Source: Hemibagrus wyckioides | Taxonomy: Eukaryota; Chordata; Actinopteri; Siluriformes; Bagridae | Direction of reading: 5' to 3' | DNA length: 64,000 nt | Assembly (NCBI RefSeq): GCF_019097595.1 | Contig: NC_080715.1 | Location: 11,799,573 to 11,863,572 of the forward strand | Shown here: positions 51,600 through 63,060 of the stretch, piece by piece | Position numbering within the stretch: position 1 is the stretch's first letter | How the letters are laid out: each line of letters opens with the position of its first letter | Notes under the pieces: generated by a model | Database searches by the model: none | Told to the model about the DNA's origin: nothing | What the model saw: the letters and a program-made list of their open reading frames with translations, nothing else | Position numbers and translations under genes: made by a program

Positions 51600-51915
51600 T
51601 ACTGGTGAGAAGTGGTGGCAGGTAGCCTTGCCTCACAGCTCTAAAGGTCCTCAGTATCATCCTGAGCTCAGGTTACTGTTTGTTTGGAGTTTCCTCCCTC
51701 ATCTCCAGTTTCCTCGTACTCAATATTTGGCTATGTTAAATAATCTCTAGGTGTGAATGAGTGTGTGAAAGTGTGTACGCATGGTGCCTTATGATGGACT
51801 GGCATACCATCCATTATGTATTCCTGCCTTGCGCCCAGTGTTCCTGGCATAGGCTCTGAGTCCACCACAACCCAGACCAGGATAAATTGGCTAGTGAAGA
51901 TGAATGAATGAAGTG
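51600..51915 (+). repeat. Degenerate common fish interspersed repeat
   Basis: 'agccttgcctcacagctc', 'gtttggagtttcctccctc', 'ccttatgatggactggcat' and 'aagatgaatgaatgaa' follow the order of the family at 39781-40285, with many differences. Confidence 0.6.
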
Positions 51916-52879
51916 AATTCATGAAATTACAGAACTGTTTCTGTATTAAATACATGACTAACAACAGCCTGTTATGTTTCGTGGATGTTAAACAGTATGT
52001 TTTACTTGCATTAGCATTTACACTTGCATTCGGAACGCCGAGATCCAGGTCTTCATAAAATAAAAAGAACACTGCCGTTGTCCTTAAGTAAATTTCGAGC
52101 AAAAAGTAATCATTTCAGTGTTTTTCCATGGATGGAGTGAGCAACAGTTGTACATTAGATTTAAGGTGGACTGTTGGAAATAATACAGTAAACCATCCAG
52201 GGAATATGATAGCCAAATGAGAATTCAGACAGTGCTACAGTATAAGATACTAAAAATTGCTGCTCTCAGGACACGGCTCTGACTATCCTGTAATAAAGAA
52301 CTAAATATTTCAGCACAGTCTGTCTACATGAATCAAGAAATGTCATGCAAAAAGGTAATCGTTCATGTCTGTTATTTTGTATAAGCATGCATGAGCATGG
52401 ACTGTTTGTGTAAGGTAATAAACAAACAGGAAGTAGGAGTAGGAGATCAGCCAAGGATTACAGCGGAGATGTTGGAAATGGTGCAGAAGGATCATGTTCA
52501 GCTAAAAGTAAACGTTCCTTTACCTACAACAGGTTTATTTTTAAAAGCAACATCAGAAAATGAAGAGGGTTAAAAGACATGGGAGCTCGAAAACTGATTT
52601 GTTTACTTGGAAGGTATTTGTGTAATTTGGTCTAATATTCTTCTTAATGGTGAATTAAATTCAATGTGAAATAGCTACCTAGAAAAACAGTGATGTCTAG
52701 ATGCCTGCCAGTGTTTAGCTGTGTTAATTGCTTGGATGTTGCTTAGGAATCATTCAACCTGTATTATTCTACAAATTCAATCTCTGTAGCTTTCCCGAGG
52801 TTTTGTTCTGGAGTCTTTTTCTGAGGATTCTGTAAGTCTGTTGAGTTTAGCTCATCATCGGCAGGAAACTTCCCTCTCT

Positions 52880-53130
52880 GCAGGACATTTTACCTGACAT
52901 AGCACTTGAGAAGAGCCAAACTGTCAACAAGGACAGCAGTATGCTCTGTCTTTAAGCTTCTTCCATCCAGCAGGTGTTACTGGAGCATCCGGAGTCGCAC
53001 AAATTAGGCCAAAAAACAGTTCTTCTCCAAGCTACCAGACTTTTAAACAGTGACAGCATTATTTACACAGCTATCTTTTTGCATACTACTTTTCACATTT
53101 CACATTCACAGTATGTACACTATCAACGCA
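52880..53130 (+). mobile_element. Probable LINE 3' fragment
   Basis: 'cttcttccatccagcaggt', 'ggagcatccggagtcgcac', 'caaaaaacagttcttctcc' and 'agctaccagacttttaaac' resemble the end of fish non-LTR elements from memory. It has no open frame. Confidence 0.5.
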
Positions 53131-53189
53131 TATTAATGTAAACTTTGTGTATCATTACTGTTTACTTTGTGTATACTGTCTAGGCCATC

Positions 53190-53670
53190 ATGGACACTCA
53201 TGAACACTGGACAGATTTCTCTCCAGTAGAGCCTATGCCCATGATAGCCTCAGATTCCTGTTCTTGGCTGGAGCCAATGTGGTCTTCTTGCGTGATGTCT
53301 GCGTGCTGAGCTGCTTTTCTGTTCATCACAGTTGTACAGAGTTATCATTTGTGTAACTGGCTGGCTGAACCAACCTGGATATTTTCCTCCACCATCCACT
53401 GTTTCCATCCACTGTTGCTCACTCAAAGTTGTGTGTGTGTGAAAATCCCAGAAGATCAGCAGTTCTTTTAAAACCTCACACCAGCCCATATGGCACCAAC
53501 TTAAAGTGACTAAAGTGACAGAGATCACATTATTTCACATTTAGTTCCGTATGAACATGAAATGTGTTCCAATTTAATGTTGATTATCTGATTAGATAAC
53601 TGCATAAAAATGAGCAGGTGTAGAGGTGTTCCTATTAAAGTGGACAGCGAGTGTTTGTCCAGTACACGTG
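53190..53670 (+). repeat. Decayed DNA-transposon-type repeat
   Basis: 'ctcagattcctgttcttgg', 'tgtggtcttcttgcgtgat', 'gaaaatcccagaagatcag' and the end 'gtgtagaggtgttcctatt' then 'aaagtggacagcgag' match, from memory, the common fish repeat ending in 'gtgttcctaataaagtgg'. There is no coding capacity. Confidence 0.6.
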
Positions 53671-55079
53671 CCGTTTTCCGTGTGTCAAACCATGCGGATG
53701 AAAAAAACTGCGTGACTGTAATATATTAACATTTGGTATATTGAAAAAACTAGTCTGCATGGATTAATGAATACAACAGACAAAAGAATCCTGATTTCTA
53801 CAGTAGATGCAGCAGATGACTAATAAAATGACTGTAATTGCAGAAAGGCTTATTGTATGTAGCACAGAAGAGTCTTAAAATGTCTCATTTTACTATGACA
53901 TTTAAAGGAAAGGAGGTTTTTGGAAGGCTTTTATTTTATAGGTTCTATAATGGTGACTCACTGTGGCGCACTGTAAATTCCTCCTTTTATTCTTCCATTT
54001 GCATAGTGCTGCAGGAAGAAAGTATATCTTTCCGTACGTGCCTAATGCCTGAGATGACTCAGTGATTATCCCCTATTCAAATGATCAAAACTGCAAAAGT
54101 AAAACAGTCTGCGATTTTGCTGTTATTGCACATTTATCCTTGTATATATTCTAGTGACATGATTCGTATAATTTTTTTTCTTCCTATTCAAAGCTGTTTG
54201 AGCAGTCGTGCTGCAGAGCAGTATCATCCATAATGGCTACATTTCACTTCAAAATGAAGGGATATATAGAATAGGCAATTGCAAAGCAACACCATCTTAT
54301 TATCTTGTATCTGCCTGCAAATTGGCTCTGGGAAGAAGCTATTACAGAGAGAAATTGCAAACTGTCCCTGGGAGTGGTGTCTATGGGAATCAGAGCAGAA
54401 AGACCCTGTGCTTGAAATAATGTCTACTTTGGACTTTGGAAGAAAAATTGCTGCTTCTTTAATGTGGTTTGGAATTACTTCCCGAAGAAGATCAGGAATT
54501 TTTGTCTTTGACCTGATATCAGACTGCTACTGCCATTAAATAAAAAGCAAAATGCCTGAGGAAACACTCTGCACAAATAATTCGGAGGACATAATGAAGT
54601 ACAAAATGGAGTATAACTTTCAAATGAAAAATCTGTCACTTCTTGTTTATTTTTTGCATAGTGTGACAGCATGTTGTTGGGATTCCACCTTTGCTAGTGG
54701 CACTGCACCTTTCTATCTTTCATTTGTCATTCTGTTCTCACACAACCACTCATTTCACCAACTCGTCCACCACAACCAGCTCCCCAATCACTCTCTTTTA
54801 TGCCATATGAGGCACAATCAGCCTGACTTGCCATGCTGTAATTTAGCTGTCAGAGGAAATGTCAGCCCTCCTCCATGATTGTCACTATCCAAATGAATCA
54901 CATTTGTGTTGCTTCATGTCAGTTTGAAGTGAAACCTTTTCTGCTGTTCTGGGATTTCTGACAAGATTGAGATGCTGTCAGAAAAGGTATCCTGCCATAT
55001 ATTTCTGCATGGTTTTTAAATAACTTGCTATATTATGCTCATATGAAGATCTTTGAAAGTTGATAAGCCTCGTAGAACT
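53671..55079. other. Intergenic, nothing recognised
   Basis: Short frames at 54208-54420 and 54552-54878 have no domain and no splice support, so they are not called genes. Confidence 0.4.
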
Positions 55080-57030
55080 TTGATGTCTATTATTATAGAA
55101 TATACAGTATGTTCTACTTAAAAGGCACTCGTGACAACCTATACACAAACATCTTTCCTTCTGCTTCTCCTGAAAACACTTAGCAGCAGCAACAGGTTGA
55201 GATGGTCAGTCCAGACCTCACTATCCCTCAACACAGATTCACAGTGCCTCTATGGTGATGCCAACATTTTCCCAAGCAAAATTCTAAGTACTAAACCCTG
55301 GGGATGATCCTGGGTCTCTGTTTTGTGGGACGTGCCTTATACTGTCATGCAAGTGATATCCTTATGAGGTGAACAAAGCACCTCGGCTAGATCCTCTTGA
55401 TTCAGAGAAGCATCAACTGATCTCTGAGGCTCTTCTGCATTTCCAAGGTTCTCACCCTACCATGACAAGTAATCCAAGCAAGCCTATAAAACAACTTAAT
55501 TTCTCCTGCATATACCAGTGACTTTCTTCTTTTCATTTGTACCCACAATGCATGAAAATAGGTGAGGATGGAAAAGTAGGCTTGCTGAAAAAGTTCCTGA
55601 TTCACTAGTTTTGACAAATGCAGTGGCTGAAACACTAGTCTTTCACTATGATTTTTTTTTTTTTTGCCATGATTATCTTTCACAATTAACACTAAGGAAT
55701 AAAATCCTATGGTATTTAAACTCATCCACCAGGGAAAAGTTTATTCTGCTCTGCTGAAGAGGAAGAAGGAAGTCATCAAGACTTTGCTCTGTTTTGGCAC
55801 CTAGCTGGTGGAATGAACTTCCCCTAGCTGAGTCACTGAGTCTTCAAACCACATCTAAAGACCTACCTCTTCCTGAAATTCTTAAACTTGGCACTTAAAA
55901 AGAACTTGACATAGTTATCTATGCATTTGTTGCTTAATTACTTCGCAAAAGAGTTTTTAGACTGATGGTATTCTTAGTCTGAACCAGTATCGATGTATTC
56001 ATTGATAGAAACTTCAAGTCGCTCTGGATAAAGCCGACTAATACCAAGAAAACAACACCATATGCAAATAACAGACACTTTAGCTCTCTATACTGGACTT
56101 TTCCAACTGTGGCTGTGCACTGATATCCTGTCCTTAAAAAAGCACGAACAGGAATGGACAAGCCAAGCTTCAACCTGAACGGAGTCCAACATCTACCATC
56201 TACCGAAACAGTTTAAACTTAATCCCAAGAATGTAAAAATAACTCTCGCTACATTCATGTACAGACTAGCTCAAATAAAGCAGCAACTTGGATACACCAT
56301 ACTTCTATACCACCCACAAGAAATGTCAAGGTATAAGCTCTTTCTCCAACTTCAAAACAACTTGGATTCGGATGTTTCTCTAATCCCTCAGAAAATGATT
56401 CCTCTAATAATTGGAACACACCCATCCCAGTTTTTCAATCCAATGGCACTGCCTCATATTTCCACAGAGCGTTGAAGAGGCATGTTAACCACACAACCTC
56501 AGTCTTGTCCATTGCATTCAATATCTTTGGCTGAATTTCACCCACCCGTGCAGTCTTGCCACTATGACAGTTTCTAACTGCTATGGTAACCACTATAGTA
56601 GCCACAGAGATGGACTCCAAAACATCAGAAATTTCTGGCAATGCCTTTTAAGAAGAAGGCATGTCCAAAGGATAAATCAGTTCATCCACAGCAATATGCA
56701 CAGTCCTTTTTTCTTTTTCTTTTTTTTATCACAGTTTGTCCAAGGTCTTGTCTACGCCTCTCATGACAGCTCTGACAGCCACAAACAGCCTTCCAGCTAC
56801 AGCTTCCTGCAGCTGTTGCTATGAATCAGGACTTGAACATGGTCCATTCATGCTCAATATCCCCACCCTCACTTGGCTCAAGGGCGGCCTTGGAGGTGAA
56901 AGTTAAATTCATCTCTCATAAAGCCCTTTCCAGACACTCCCAAGTAATATAGATGGCTCTCCAGGTACGTCTGAATGGTTCCTTGACCTGCATTGTGTTT
57001 TTTTTTTTTTTTACATCATTGATGGCGATG
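55080..57030 (-). mobile_element. Decayed non-LTR retrotransposon, minus strand
   Basis: On the minus strand, 56435-56641 includes 'GKTARVGEIQPKILNAMDKT', 'VVWLTCLFNALWK' and 'EAVPLD'. This is a degraded version of the conserved RT block of the form G-K-A-P-G-x-D-E-I-R-P followed by W-L-T. The downstream part of such an element follows at about 55230-55640 ('gcacctcggctagatcctc', 'taggtgaggatgg' on the plus strand). The order fits one element, with an L2 fragment (55740-56040) inserted between. Multiple stops and gaps are present. Confidence 0.6.
55740..56040 (+). mobile_element. 3' fragment of an L2-type LINE, nested
   Basis: 'tttggcacctagctggtgg', 'aatgaacttcccctagctg', 'acctacctcttcctgaaat' and the tail start 'caagtcgctctggataaag'. 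Orientation is opposite to the surrounding retrotransposon relic. Confidence 0.65.
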
Positions 57031-57871
57031 AGACCACAACATTGCCATTTCAGGTTGAACCAGACTACGTAGAAGTTCCATATGTGAGCTCACCTGCTGA
57101 CAACACTTCCAGGTCTGGTTATAGTAGTCAGTCCTAGTAACACTATTATGGGCAAGGCTACCTTTTACATGAGTCTGACTTATTTTTCTGACTTGTCTCA
57201 TCAGATCTGTTCACCAAGGCTTCACATGTCACGGTCTTGAATAATAAAGGGATATATAAATATAAATGCTTATTCCATCCCATGTAATCTCCCATAAAAA
57301 AAGCACTTTTGTTTATGCTTATGTCATGTTAACATTAGACAGTTTAGTTAAATGGCATTGATTTTTGTTGTCATAATAGTGTTATTACATTATAAATTAC
57401 AATGACATGGCAACTGACTTTAAAGCTCAATGTTTTTCCTGCTATACCAGATAATGGTAATGATATGTGATAGGGTGCTATGTGAGCTTGCCAAGGTCTT
57501 TGCCTTCTAAATGATGCTCTACAGTATCTCCTGGACATAGCTCCTGTTGGTAATATAACACTGTTACATGATGTACATGAATTATTGAGGTAACAATAAC
57601 AATAGTAATGACAATAGTTTCCCTGGTAATAAAAGTAACATGGTCTTTTCCTTCATTTTGTATTCATTAGATTCTTGTTTAAAAAAAAGAAGAAGAAGAA
57701 TCTGTTACTACTGCATGGTAGTGTTTGCAGAATATCAGATGGAAAAATCATGGTTGAAGGATTTATTAAACTACATTCACACTGTTCAGCACATTCTAAA
57801 TGTTCAGAAATAGCAAAGTCAAGTGTTTTGTTTTCTTTGCTTCATCGCTCCTGCTCCCCTGCCCTCTGTAG
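57031..57871. other. Intergenic, nothing firm
   Basis: The minus-strand frame 57016-57201 may continue the decayed retrotransposon. Otherwise nothing was recognised. A long pyrimidine tract (57826-57868) leads into the candidate exon. Confidence 0.35.
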
Positions 57872-57951
57872 ATTGATGAATCATCCAAACTCCACATTGG
57901 TACTGAAGACAACACTCTCATCTCTGTTCCTGCCTCCTCTGTACTTAAACA
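57872..57951 (+). CDS. Candidate internal coding exon of an unidentified gene
   Basis: An 80-nt segment is bounded by a pyrimidine-rich acceptor ('cctgccctctgtag') and a strong donor ('gtaagtatc'). Frame 1 is open and reads IDESSKLHIGTEDNTLISVP and then ASSVLK, a soluble, unbiased composition unlike nearby low-complexity frames. No partner exon was found in the window, so the gene, if real, would have long introns reaching outside it. I do not recognise the family. It could equally be chance. Confidence 0.25.
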
Positions 57952-58513
57952 GTAAGTATCACTTTTTACCGTCCCTGATATTTGGTTATGCTTTGGCTTA
58001 AAGAACAGAGCAGGCACAGATGCCATGGTGGTGGATGTTAAGTAATTACATTTAACAACAGACTTCCTTCCACTGGATGTGGTTATTGGAGCTCAATGTA
58101 GACGATTCCCACACTGTAGAGCTGAGTTCAGAGAAAAGAGGCAAAATAAAATAAAGAGATTTCTTACAGATCTTGATGTTGGTGGCTAATTTGTTTAGTA
58201 TTTTATATTGAAATATAAGGAGAGCATCATGAAATATTATAAGAAGTCTTCTGACTGAGTAGCAAAAAAAAAAGATTAACTTCATCTCCATTATAGATTT
58301 TGTTTAACATTAGCATTAACTTCTTTAGCAATTTGAGCAATAGTAGGTCATCTGTTGGATCAGATCACACGGGCCAGCCTTCACTTCCCATGTGCATCAA
58401 TGAGCCTTGACCGCCCATGACCCTGTTGCCGGTTCACCACTGGTCCTTCCTTGGACCACTTTTGATAGATACTGACCACTGCAGACCGGGAACACCCCAC
58501 AAGAGCTGCAGTT

Positions 58514-59632
58514 TTATACACTATATTGCCAAAAGTATTCGCTCACTTGCCTTAACTCGCATATGAACTTAAGTGACATCCCATTCCAAATCCATAGGGT
58601 TCCATATGACGTCGGTCCACCCTTTGCAGCTATAACAGCTTCAACTCTTCTGGGAAGGCTGTCCACAAGGTTTAGGAGTGTGTTTATGGGAATTTTCGAC
58701 CATTCTTCCAGAAGTGCATTTGTGAGGTCACACACTGATGTTGGACGAGAAGGCCTGGCGCTCAGTCTCCGCTCTAATTCATCCCAAAGGTGTTCTATCG
58801 GGTTGAGGTCAGGACTCTGTGCAGGCCAGTCAAGTTCATCCACACCAGACTCTGTCATCCATGTCTTTATGGACCTTGCTTTGGTCACTGGTGCACAGTC
58901 ATGTTGGAAGAGGAAGGGGCCAGCTCCAAACTGTTCCCACAAAGTTGGGAGCATGGAATTGTCCAAAATGTCTTGGTATGCTGAAGCATTCAGAGTTCCT
59001 TTCACTGGAACTAAGGGGCCAAGCCCAGCTCCTGAAAAACAACCCCACAACATAATCCCCCCTCCACCAAACTTTACACTTGGTATAATGCAGTCAGACA
59101 AGTACCGTTCTCCTGGCAACCGCCAAACCCAGACTCGTCCATCAGATTGCCAGATGGAGAAGCGCGATTCGTCACTCCAGAGAACGCGTCTCCACTGCTC
59201 TAGAGTCCAGTGGCGGCGTGCTTTACACCACTGCATCCGACGCTTTGCATTGCACTTGGTGATGTATGGCTTGGATGCAGCTGCTCGGCCATGGAAACCC
59301 ATTCCATGAAGCTCTCTGCGCACTGTTCTTGAGCTAATCTGAAGGCCACATGAAGTTTGGAGGTCTGTAGCGATTGACTCTGCAGAAAGTTGGCGACCTC
59401 TTCGCACTCTGCGCCTCAGCATCTGCTGACCCTGCTCCGTCAGTTTACGTGGCCTACCACTTCGTGGCTGAGTTGCTGTCGTTCCCGAACACTTCCACAT
59501 TCTTATAATACAGCTGACAGTTGACTGTGGAATATTTAGGAGCGAGGAAATTTCACGACTGGATTTGTTGCACAGGTGGCATCCTATCACAGTTCCACGC
59601 TGGAATTCACTGAGCTCCTGAGAGCGACCCAT
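58514..59632 (-). CDS. Tc1-family DD34E transposase (copy B), stop codon lost
   Basis: 372 codons from ATG (MGRSQEL...). It differs from copy A at about 15 of 343 shared residues by eye and keeps D154 (LWSDES), D245 (FQHDC) and E280 (PIEHLWDE) and the SGRPRKLT motif. The TGA that ends copy A is GGA here, so the frame reads on 29 codons through the 3' region and terminal repeat and stops just outside the element. The added tail could impair activity. Substitutions unlike copy A include H250T (APVTKA). The open frame continues 5' to 59716, but that start is GTG. Confidence 0.9.
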   Translation of the reverse strand: MGRSQELSEFQRGTVIGCHLCNKSSREISSLLNIPQSTVSCIIRMWKCSGTTATQPRSGRPRKLTEQGQQMLRRRVRRGRQLSAESIATDLQTSCGLQISSRTVRRELHGMGFHGRAAASKPYITKCNAKRRMQWCKARRHWTLEQWRRVLWSDESRFSIWQSDGRVWVWRLPGERYLSDCIIPSVKFGGGGIMLWGCFSGAGLGPLVPVKGTLNASAYQDILDNSMLPTLWEQFGAGPFLFQHDCAPVTKARSIKTWMTESGVDELDWPAQSPDLNPIEHLWDELERRLSARPSRPTSVCDLTNALLEEWSKIPINTLLNLVDSLPRRVEAVIAAKGGPTSYGTLWIWNGMSLKFICELRQVSEYFWQYSV

Positions 59633-59766
59633 TCTTTCACAAATGTTTGTAAAAACAGTCTGCATGCCTAGGTGCTTGATTTTATACACCTGTGGCCATG
59701 GAAGTGATTGGAACACCTGATTCTGATTATTTGGATGGGTGAGCGAATACTTTTGGCAATATAGTG
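58519..59766 (-). mobile_element. Complete Tc1-like transposon, copy B
   Basis: 1248 bp with the same CACTATATTGCC ends as copy A and TA duplications at 58517-58518 and 59767-59768. The insertion site is confirmed by the uninterrupted paralogous sequence near 62690 ('gcagttttggagatgctct'). Confidence 0.95.
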
Positions 59767-60150
59767 TAGATGCTCTGATCCAGTCGTCTAGCCATCACAA
59801 TCTGGCCCTTCAAATTCACTCAAATCCTTACGCTTGCTCATTTTTCCTGCTTCTAACACATCAACTTTGAGGACAAAATGTTCACTTGCTGCCTAATATA
59901 TCCCACCCACTAACAGGTGCCATGATGAGGAGATAATCAGTCTTATTCACTTCACCTGTCACTGCTCATACTGTTATGCCTGATCGTTGTGTAAATGGTT
60001 AAAAAAAACCCTGTAAAACAGTTTGTTACACATGATGGAGTTTAGACAGGTATAGCAGAAGCTACATCAGAAAAGAAGAGAGCTTTTGAGGTATAGAAAT
60101 CGGCAGTTTCTCTGATTACGTTTTTATTCTCCAGTAAAATTCTGTGAAAC

Positions 60151-61354
60151 ACAACAGTAGCACTGTGCTAACATGCACTCATGTTATCCTCATTCATCTA
60201 GTGTTTGAAATGGGATGATTTCAGAATTAGTGAACCCTAGTCTTACTTGATACAACATTTTAAGAGTCACTGGCAGAAATTGGATCATCTTAATTGCCTC
60301 CAGTTATAGTGTTTTCATGGTCAGTACTCTGTGGATTAATGGGATAGCTGTCATAAGTCAATCACAGTACCTATTTCTGTTTTGGATTGAAATGATTTGG
60401 TTCAAAGATTTTATAGTGCCTTGCAGTCTACTCACATAATGTATACTCATGGGTTTGCTGCCTGAATGTGACACATGTCTTAGAACTATGACTGCAGAAT
60501 TTTTTCAGCTAGCTGGCCATACATTTTCAAGGGTCCATAATCTATAATCTTTGAAATCCCTCCCATCTATATTCATTCAGCTTGGCAACAGAGAAAATAT
60601 TTGCTTCAGGCACATCCTCATCATATATAATTTGAAAATTTTCTCTGGTTGAATTCAGCCAGTGGGCATGCAAAAGAACCAATGTTTTTCCCATTAATGT
60701 GCAAATGTAATTTGATGTCTCTAAAAACAATGTTTTATATCAATAGCAAAACAGAAAAACATCAAACCAAACATTTTATATTTATAGTCTGAAATGCATA
60801 ATGAATCCTTTGGTACTTTTTTTTTTTTTCAATTAAATCTTCTGCAAGCGGGTTCATTCCTTCTCCAGTGCCTTGTAAAGTGGGATGCTATAATGGGCTC
60901 ACCAAATATCCTTACTATTTTTTTTGGTGCTGTGTGTTGAAAACAGTTGATAAAATACCTTACAGTGTAGTTACATATATAATAAAATATTTATTGCATA
61001 TTTTTATTTATTTATTTATTGCATATTTGATATTCCCCAATACTGGCTGAAGGAAGTTAGCTACAGCTTGCTCTTTGGTCCTGAATTTGGGTTGAATCTG
61101 GGCTGCTTGAACTTCTATGCCACAGGTGCTTGATCTGATCTCAGTTTATGTGCTGTTTCTACAGTTCCGTGGCTCCAGGGATCTGTGGTGCCTGGTGCTA
61201 ACATGGCCATGCAGATGTTGCCTATCAGTCGGACTGTGACTAGCTACACCATTTTGGTTTGAACTTAGCAACAGCTTTTAATGGACTCCACTGACTTGAC
61301 TGTATTTTCTCTTTACTATTACTGCTATTGTACTACTATTAGTGTATTATCATC
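60151..61354. other. Intergenic, nothing recognised
   Basis: AT-rich with T-runs (60819-60830) and a TTTA array near 61004-61020. No gene seen. Confidence 0.4.
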
Positions 61355-61651
61355 CATCCATCCGTTCTCTACACCACTTATCCTACTGGGGAACATGGAG
61401 CCTATCCCAGGAGACACAGGGCACAAGGCAGGGTACAACCTGGACAGTCTATTGCAGGGCCCAATTGCACACACACACTACATAAATTTTGGAGATGCCA
61501 ATCAGCCTACAGTACATATCTTTAGATTGTGGGAAAAAACAGAATATCCTGAGGAAACCCCTGAGGCACAGGGAGAACACAAACATGTCGGAGGTGGAAA
61601 TAGGGCCTCAAACAGTGCAGTTGTGAGGCAATGTGCTACCAACTGAGCTAG

Positions 61652-61698
<47 letters not shown>
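61355..61698 (+). repeat. Common fish repeat followed by (TTA)n
   Basis: 'ggagcctatcccaggagac', 'agggcacaaggcagggtac', 'gatgccaatcagcctacag' and 'ctgaggcacagggagaaca'. This is the reverse complement sense of the family at 37740 and 39781. It is followed by a (TTA)n microsatellite at 61653-61698. Confidence 0.65.
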
Positions 61699-61699
<1 letters not shown>

Positions 61700-62416
61700 A
61701 AATTGGGATTTCCCTCATTTTTGTCCACTAGATACCAAGTGCCACTAGACCTTTCTGTGAGTTTCCAGTCCTTAAATCCATATTCCAAAAACATTTCAAA
61801 CCCCGTTCAGAAAGCTACCTATTTTTACCTAAAATTACAAGCAGCAGTCAGAGACCTTGGCGCACTCAGATAATTGACTGAACTCTCCCCTTGACCCTTA
61901 TTGTGGGAAAAAAAAACTATATGGTTGAATAATTTAACTTCTCTTGGGATTGCAAAGTGAATTCAGTGCAGTAATTACTTCTGTCACCTTAACATTTCGC
62001 TTGCTCTACTGCTTCCAGCTCCGAGCTGTTAGCGGATTTCCCTGCCCTTTTCATATCCGTCTCACTCAAAGGAAAGTCCATGTAAAATAGCCGCAGTTTA
62101 TCTGATATTATATACAGTCCAAAAGGGCAGCTTCTCTCGAGTTAATGTAGATCAGTCACCCCTTGAGAGGCTCAAATTGAAAATTCAGATGATGTAATAT
62201 TTATAAGATGTACTTGAGTGTCAAAAGCAATAAGAGATTTCATGGGTTTGAATTTGTACCATGCTGCTATGGAGTGGAGAAAGGCATGATGCTGTGATCA
62301 GGCAAGCATCTGTTTTAACTCAGGTTTGGGCTTACATTCCTCACTCTGGGACCTTCCTATCAGTTTCACTGTAGTTACTGAACAAAAATAGGAATAATTT
62401 AAGTAATAGTACTATA
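61699..62416. other. Intergenic, nothing recognised
   Basis: No gene or named repeat. Confidence 0.4.
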
Positions 62417-62418
62417 TA

Positions 62419-62917
62419 CACCGACCAGGCATAAGATTATGACCACCTGCCTAATATTGTGTTGGTCCCCCTTTTGCTGCCAAAACAGCCCATCATGCAC
62501 TGTGTATTCTGACACCTTTCTATCAGAACCAGCATTAACTTCTTCAGCGGTTTGAGCAACAGTAGCTTCGGATCACACGGGCCAGCCTTAGCTCCCCACA
62601 TACATCAATGAGCCTTGGCCGTCCATGACCCGGTCACCAGTTCTACTGACCACTGCAGACCGGGAACACCCCACAAGAGCTGCAGTTTTGGAGATGCTCT
62701 GATCCAGTCGTCTAGCCATCACAATTTGGCCCTTGTCAAACTCACTCAAATCTTTAAGCTTGCTCATTTTTCCTGCTTCTAACACATCAACTTTGAGGAC
62801 AAAATGTTCACTTGCTGCCTAATATATCCCACCCACTAACAGGTGCCATGATGAGGAGATAATCAGTCTTATTCACTTCACCTCTCACTGCTCATAATGT
62901 TATGCCTGATCGTTGTG
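62419..62917 (-). mobile_element. Tc1-like deletion derivative
   Basis: Ends 'caccgaccaggcataag' and, reversed, 'cacaacgatcaggcataac' are imperfect inverted repeats flanked by TA (62417-62418 and 62918-62919). It is about 499 bp and retains only the N-terminal transposase coding region (62767 down to about 62600). It is the same family as the block interrupted by Tc1 copy B. Confidence 0.82.
62588..62767 (-). pseudogene. N-terminal remnant of a Tc1-like transposase
   Basis: [20 protein letters not shown], then [20 protein letters not shown], is the first helix-turn-helix of a Tc1-type transposase. After about residue 42 the frame runs into unrelated sequence and ends, and no catalytic domain follows. 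It cannot encode an active enzyme. Confidence 0.8.
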
Positions 62918-63060
62918 TATATGGTTAAAAAACTGTAGGGTGCAGTTTGTTACACATGATGGAGTTTAGAGAAGAAAGCTTTTGAGGTATAAGAATTGAT
63001 GCTTAGTGGCAGTTTCGCTGGTTACATCTTTATTCTCCAGTGAAAGTCTGTGCAACACTT

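Larger units (their letters stand above)
58305..60150 (-). repeat. Older repeat block interrupted by Tc1 copy B
   Basis: 58305-58516 plus 59769-60150 align with 62525-63060. Shared text includes 'cagatcacacgggccagcc', 'gcagaccgggaacacccca', 'agatgctctgatccagtcg' and 'gaggacaaaatgttcactt'. Similarity also runs past the Tc1-relative terminus into 'cagtttgttacacatgatg' and 'ttattctccagt'. The Tc1 element sits inside at a TA. Confidence 0.8.

Noticed and set aside
52391..52573. 60-codon frame ending in GAAGAGGGT-TAA
   Set aside because: No splice sites or domain, and composition similar to surrounding non-coding DNA.
57675..58001. 108-codon frame starting with poly-Lys
   Set aside because: The start is a poly-A/AAG run. 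Only the short exon-like part in a different frame (57872-57951) has splice support.
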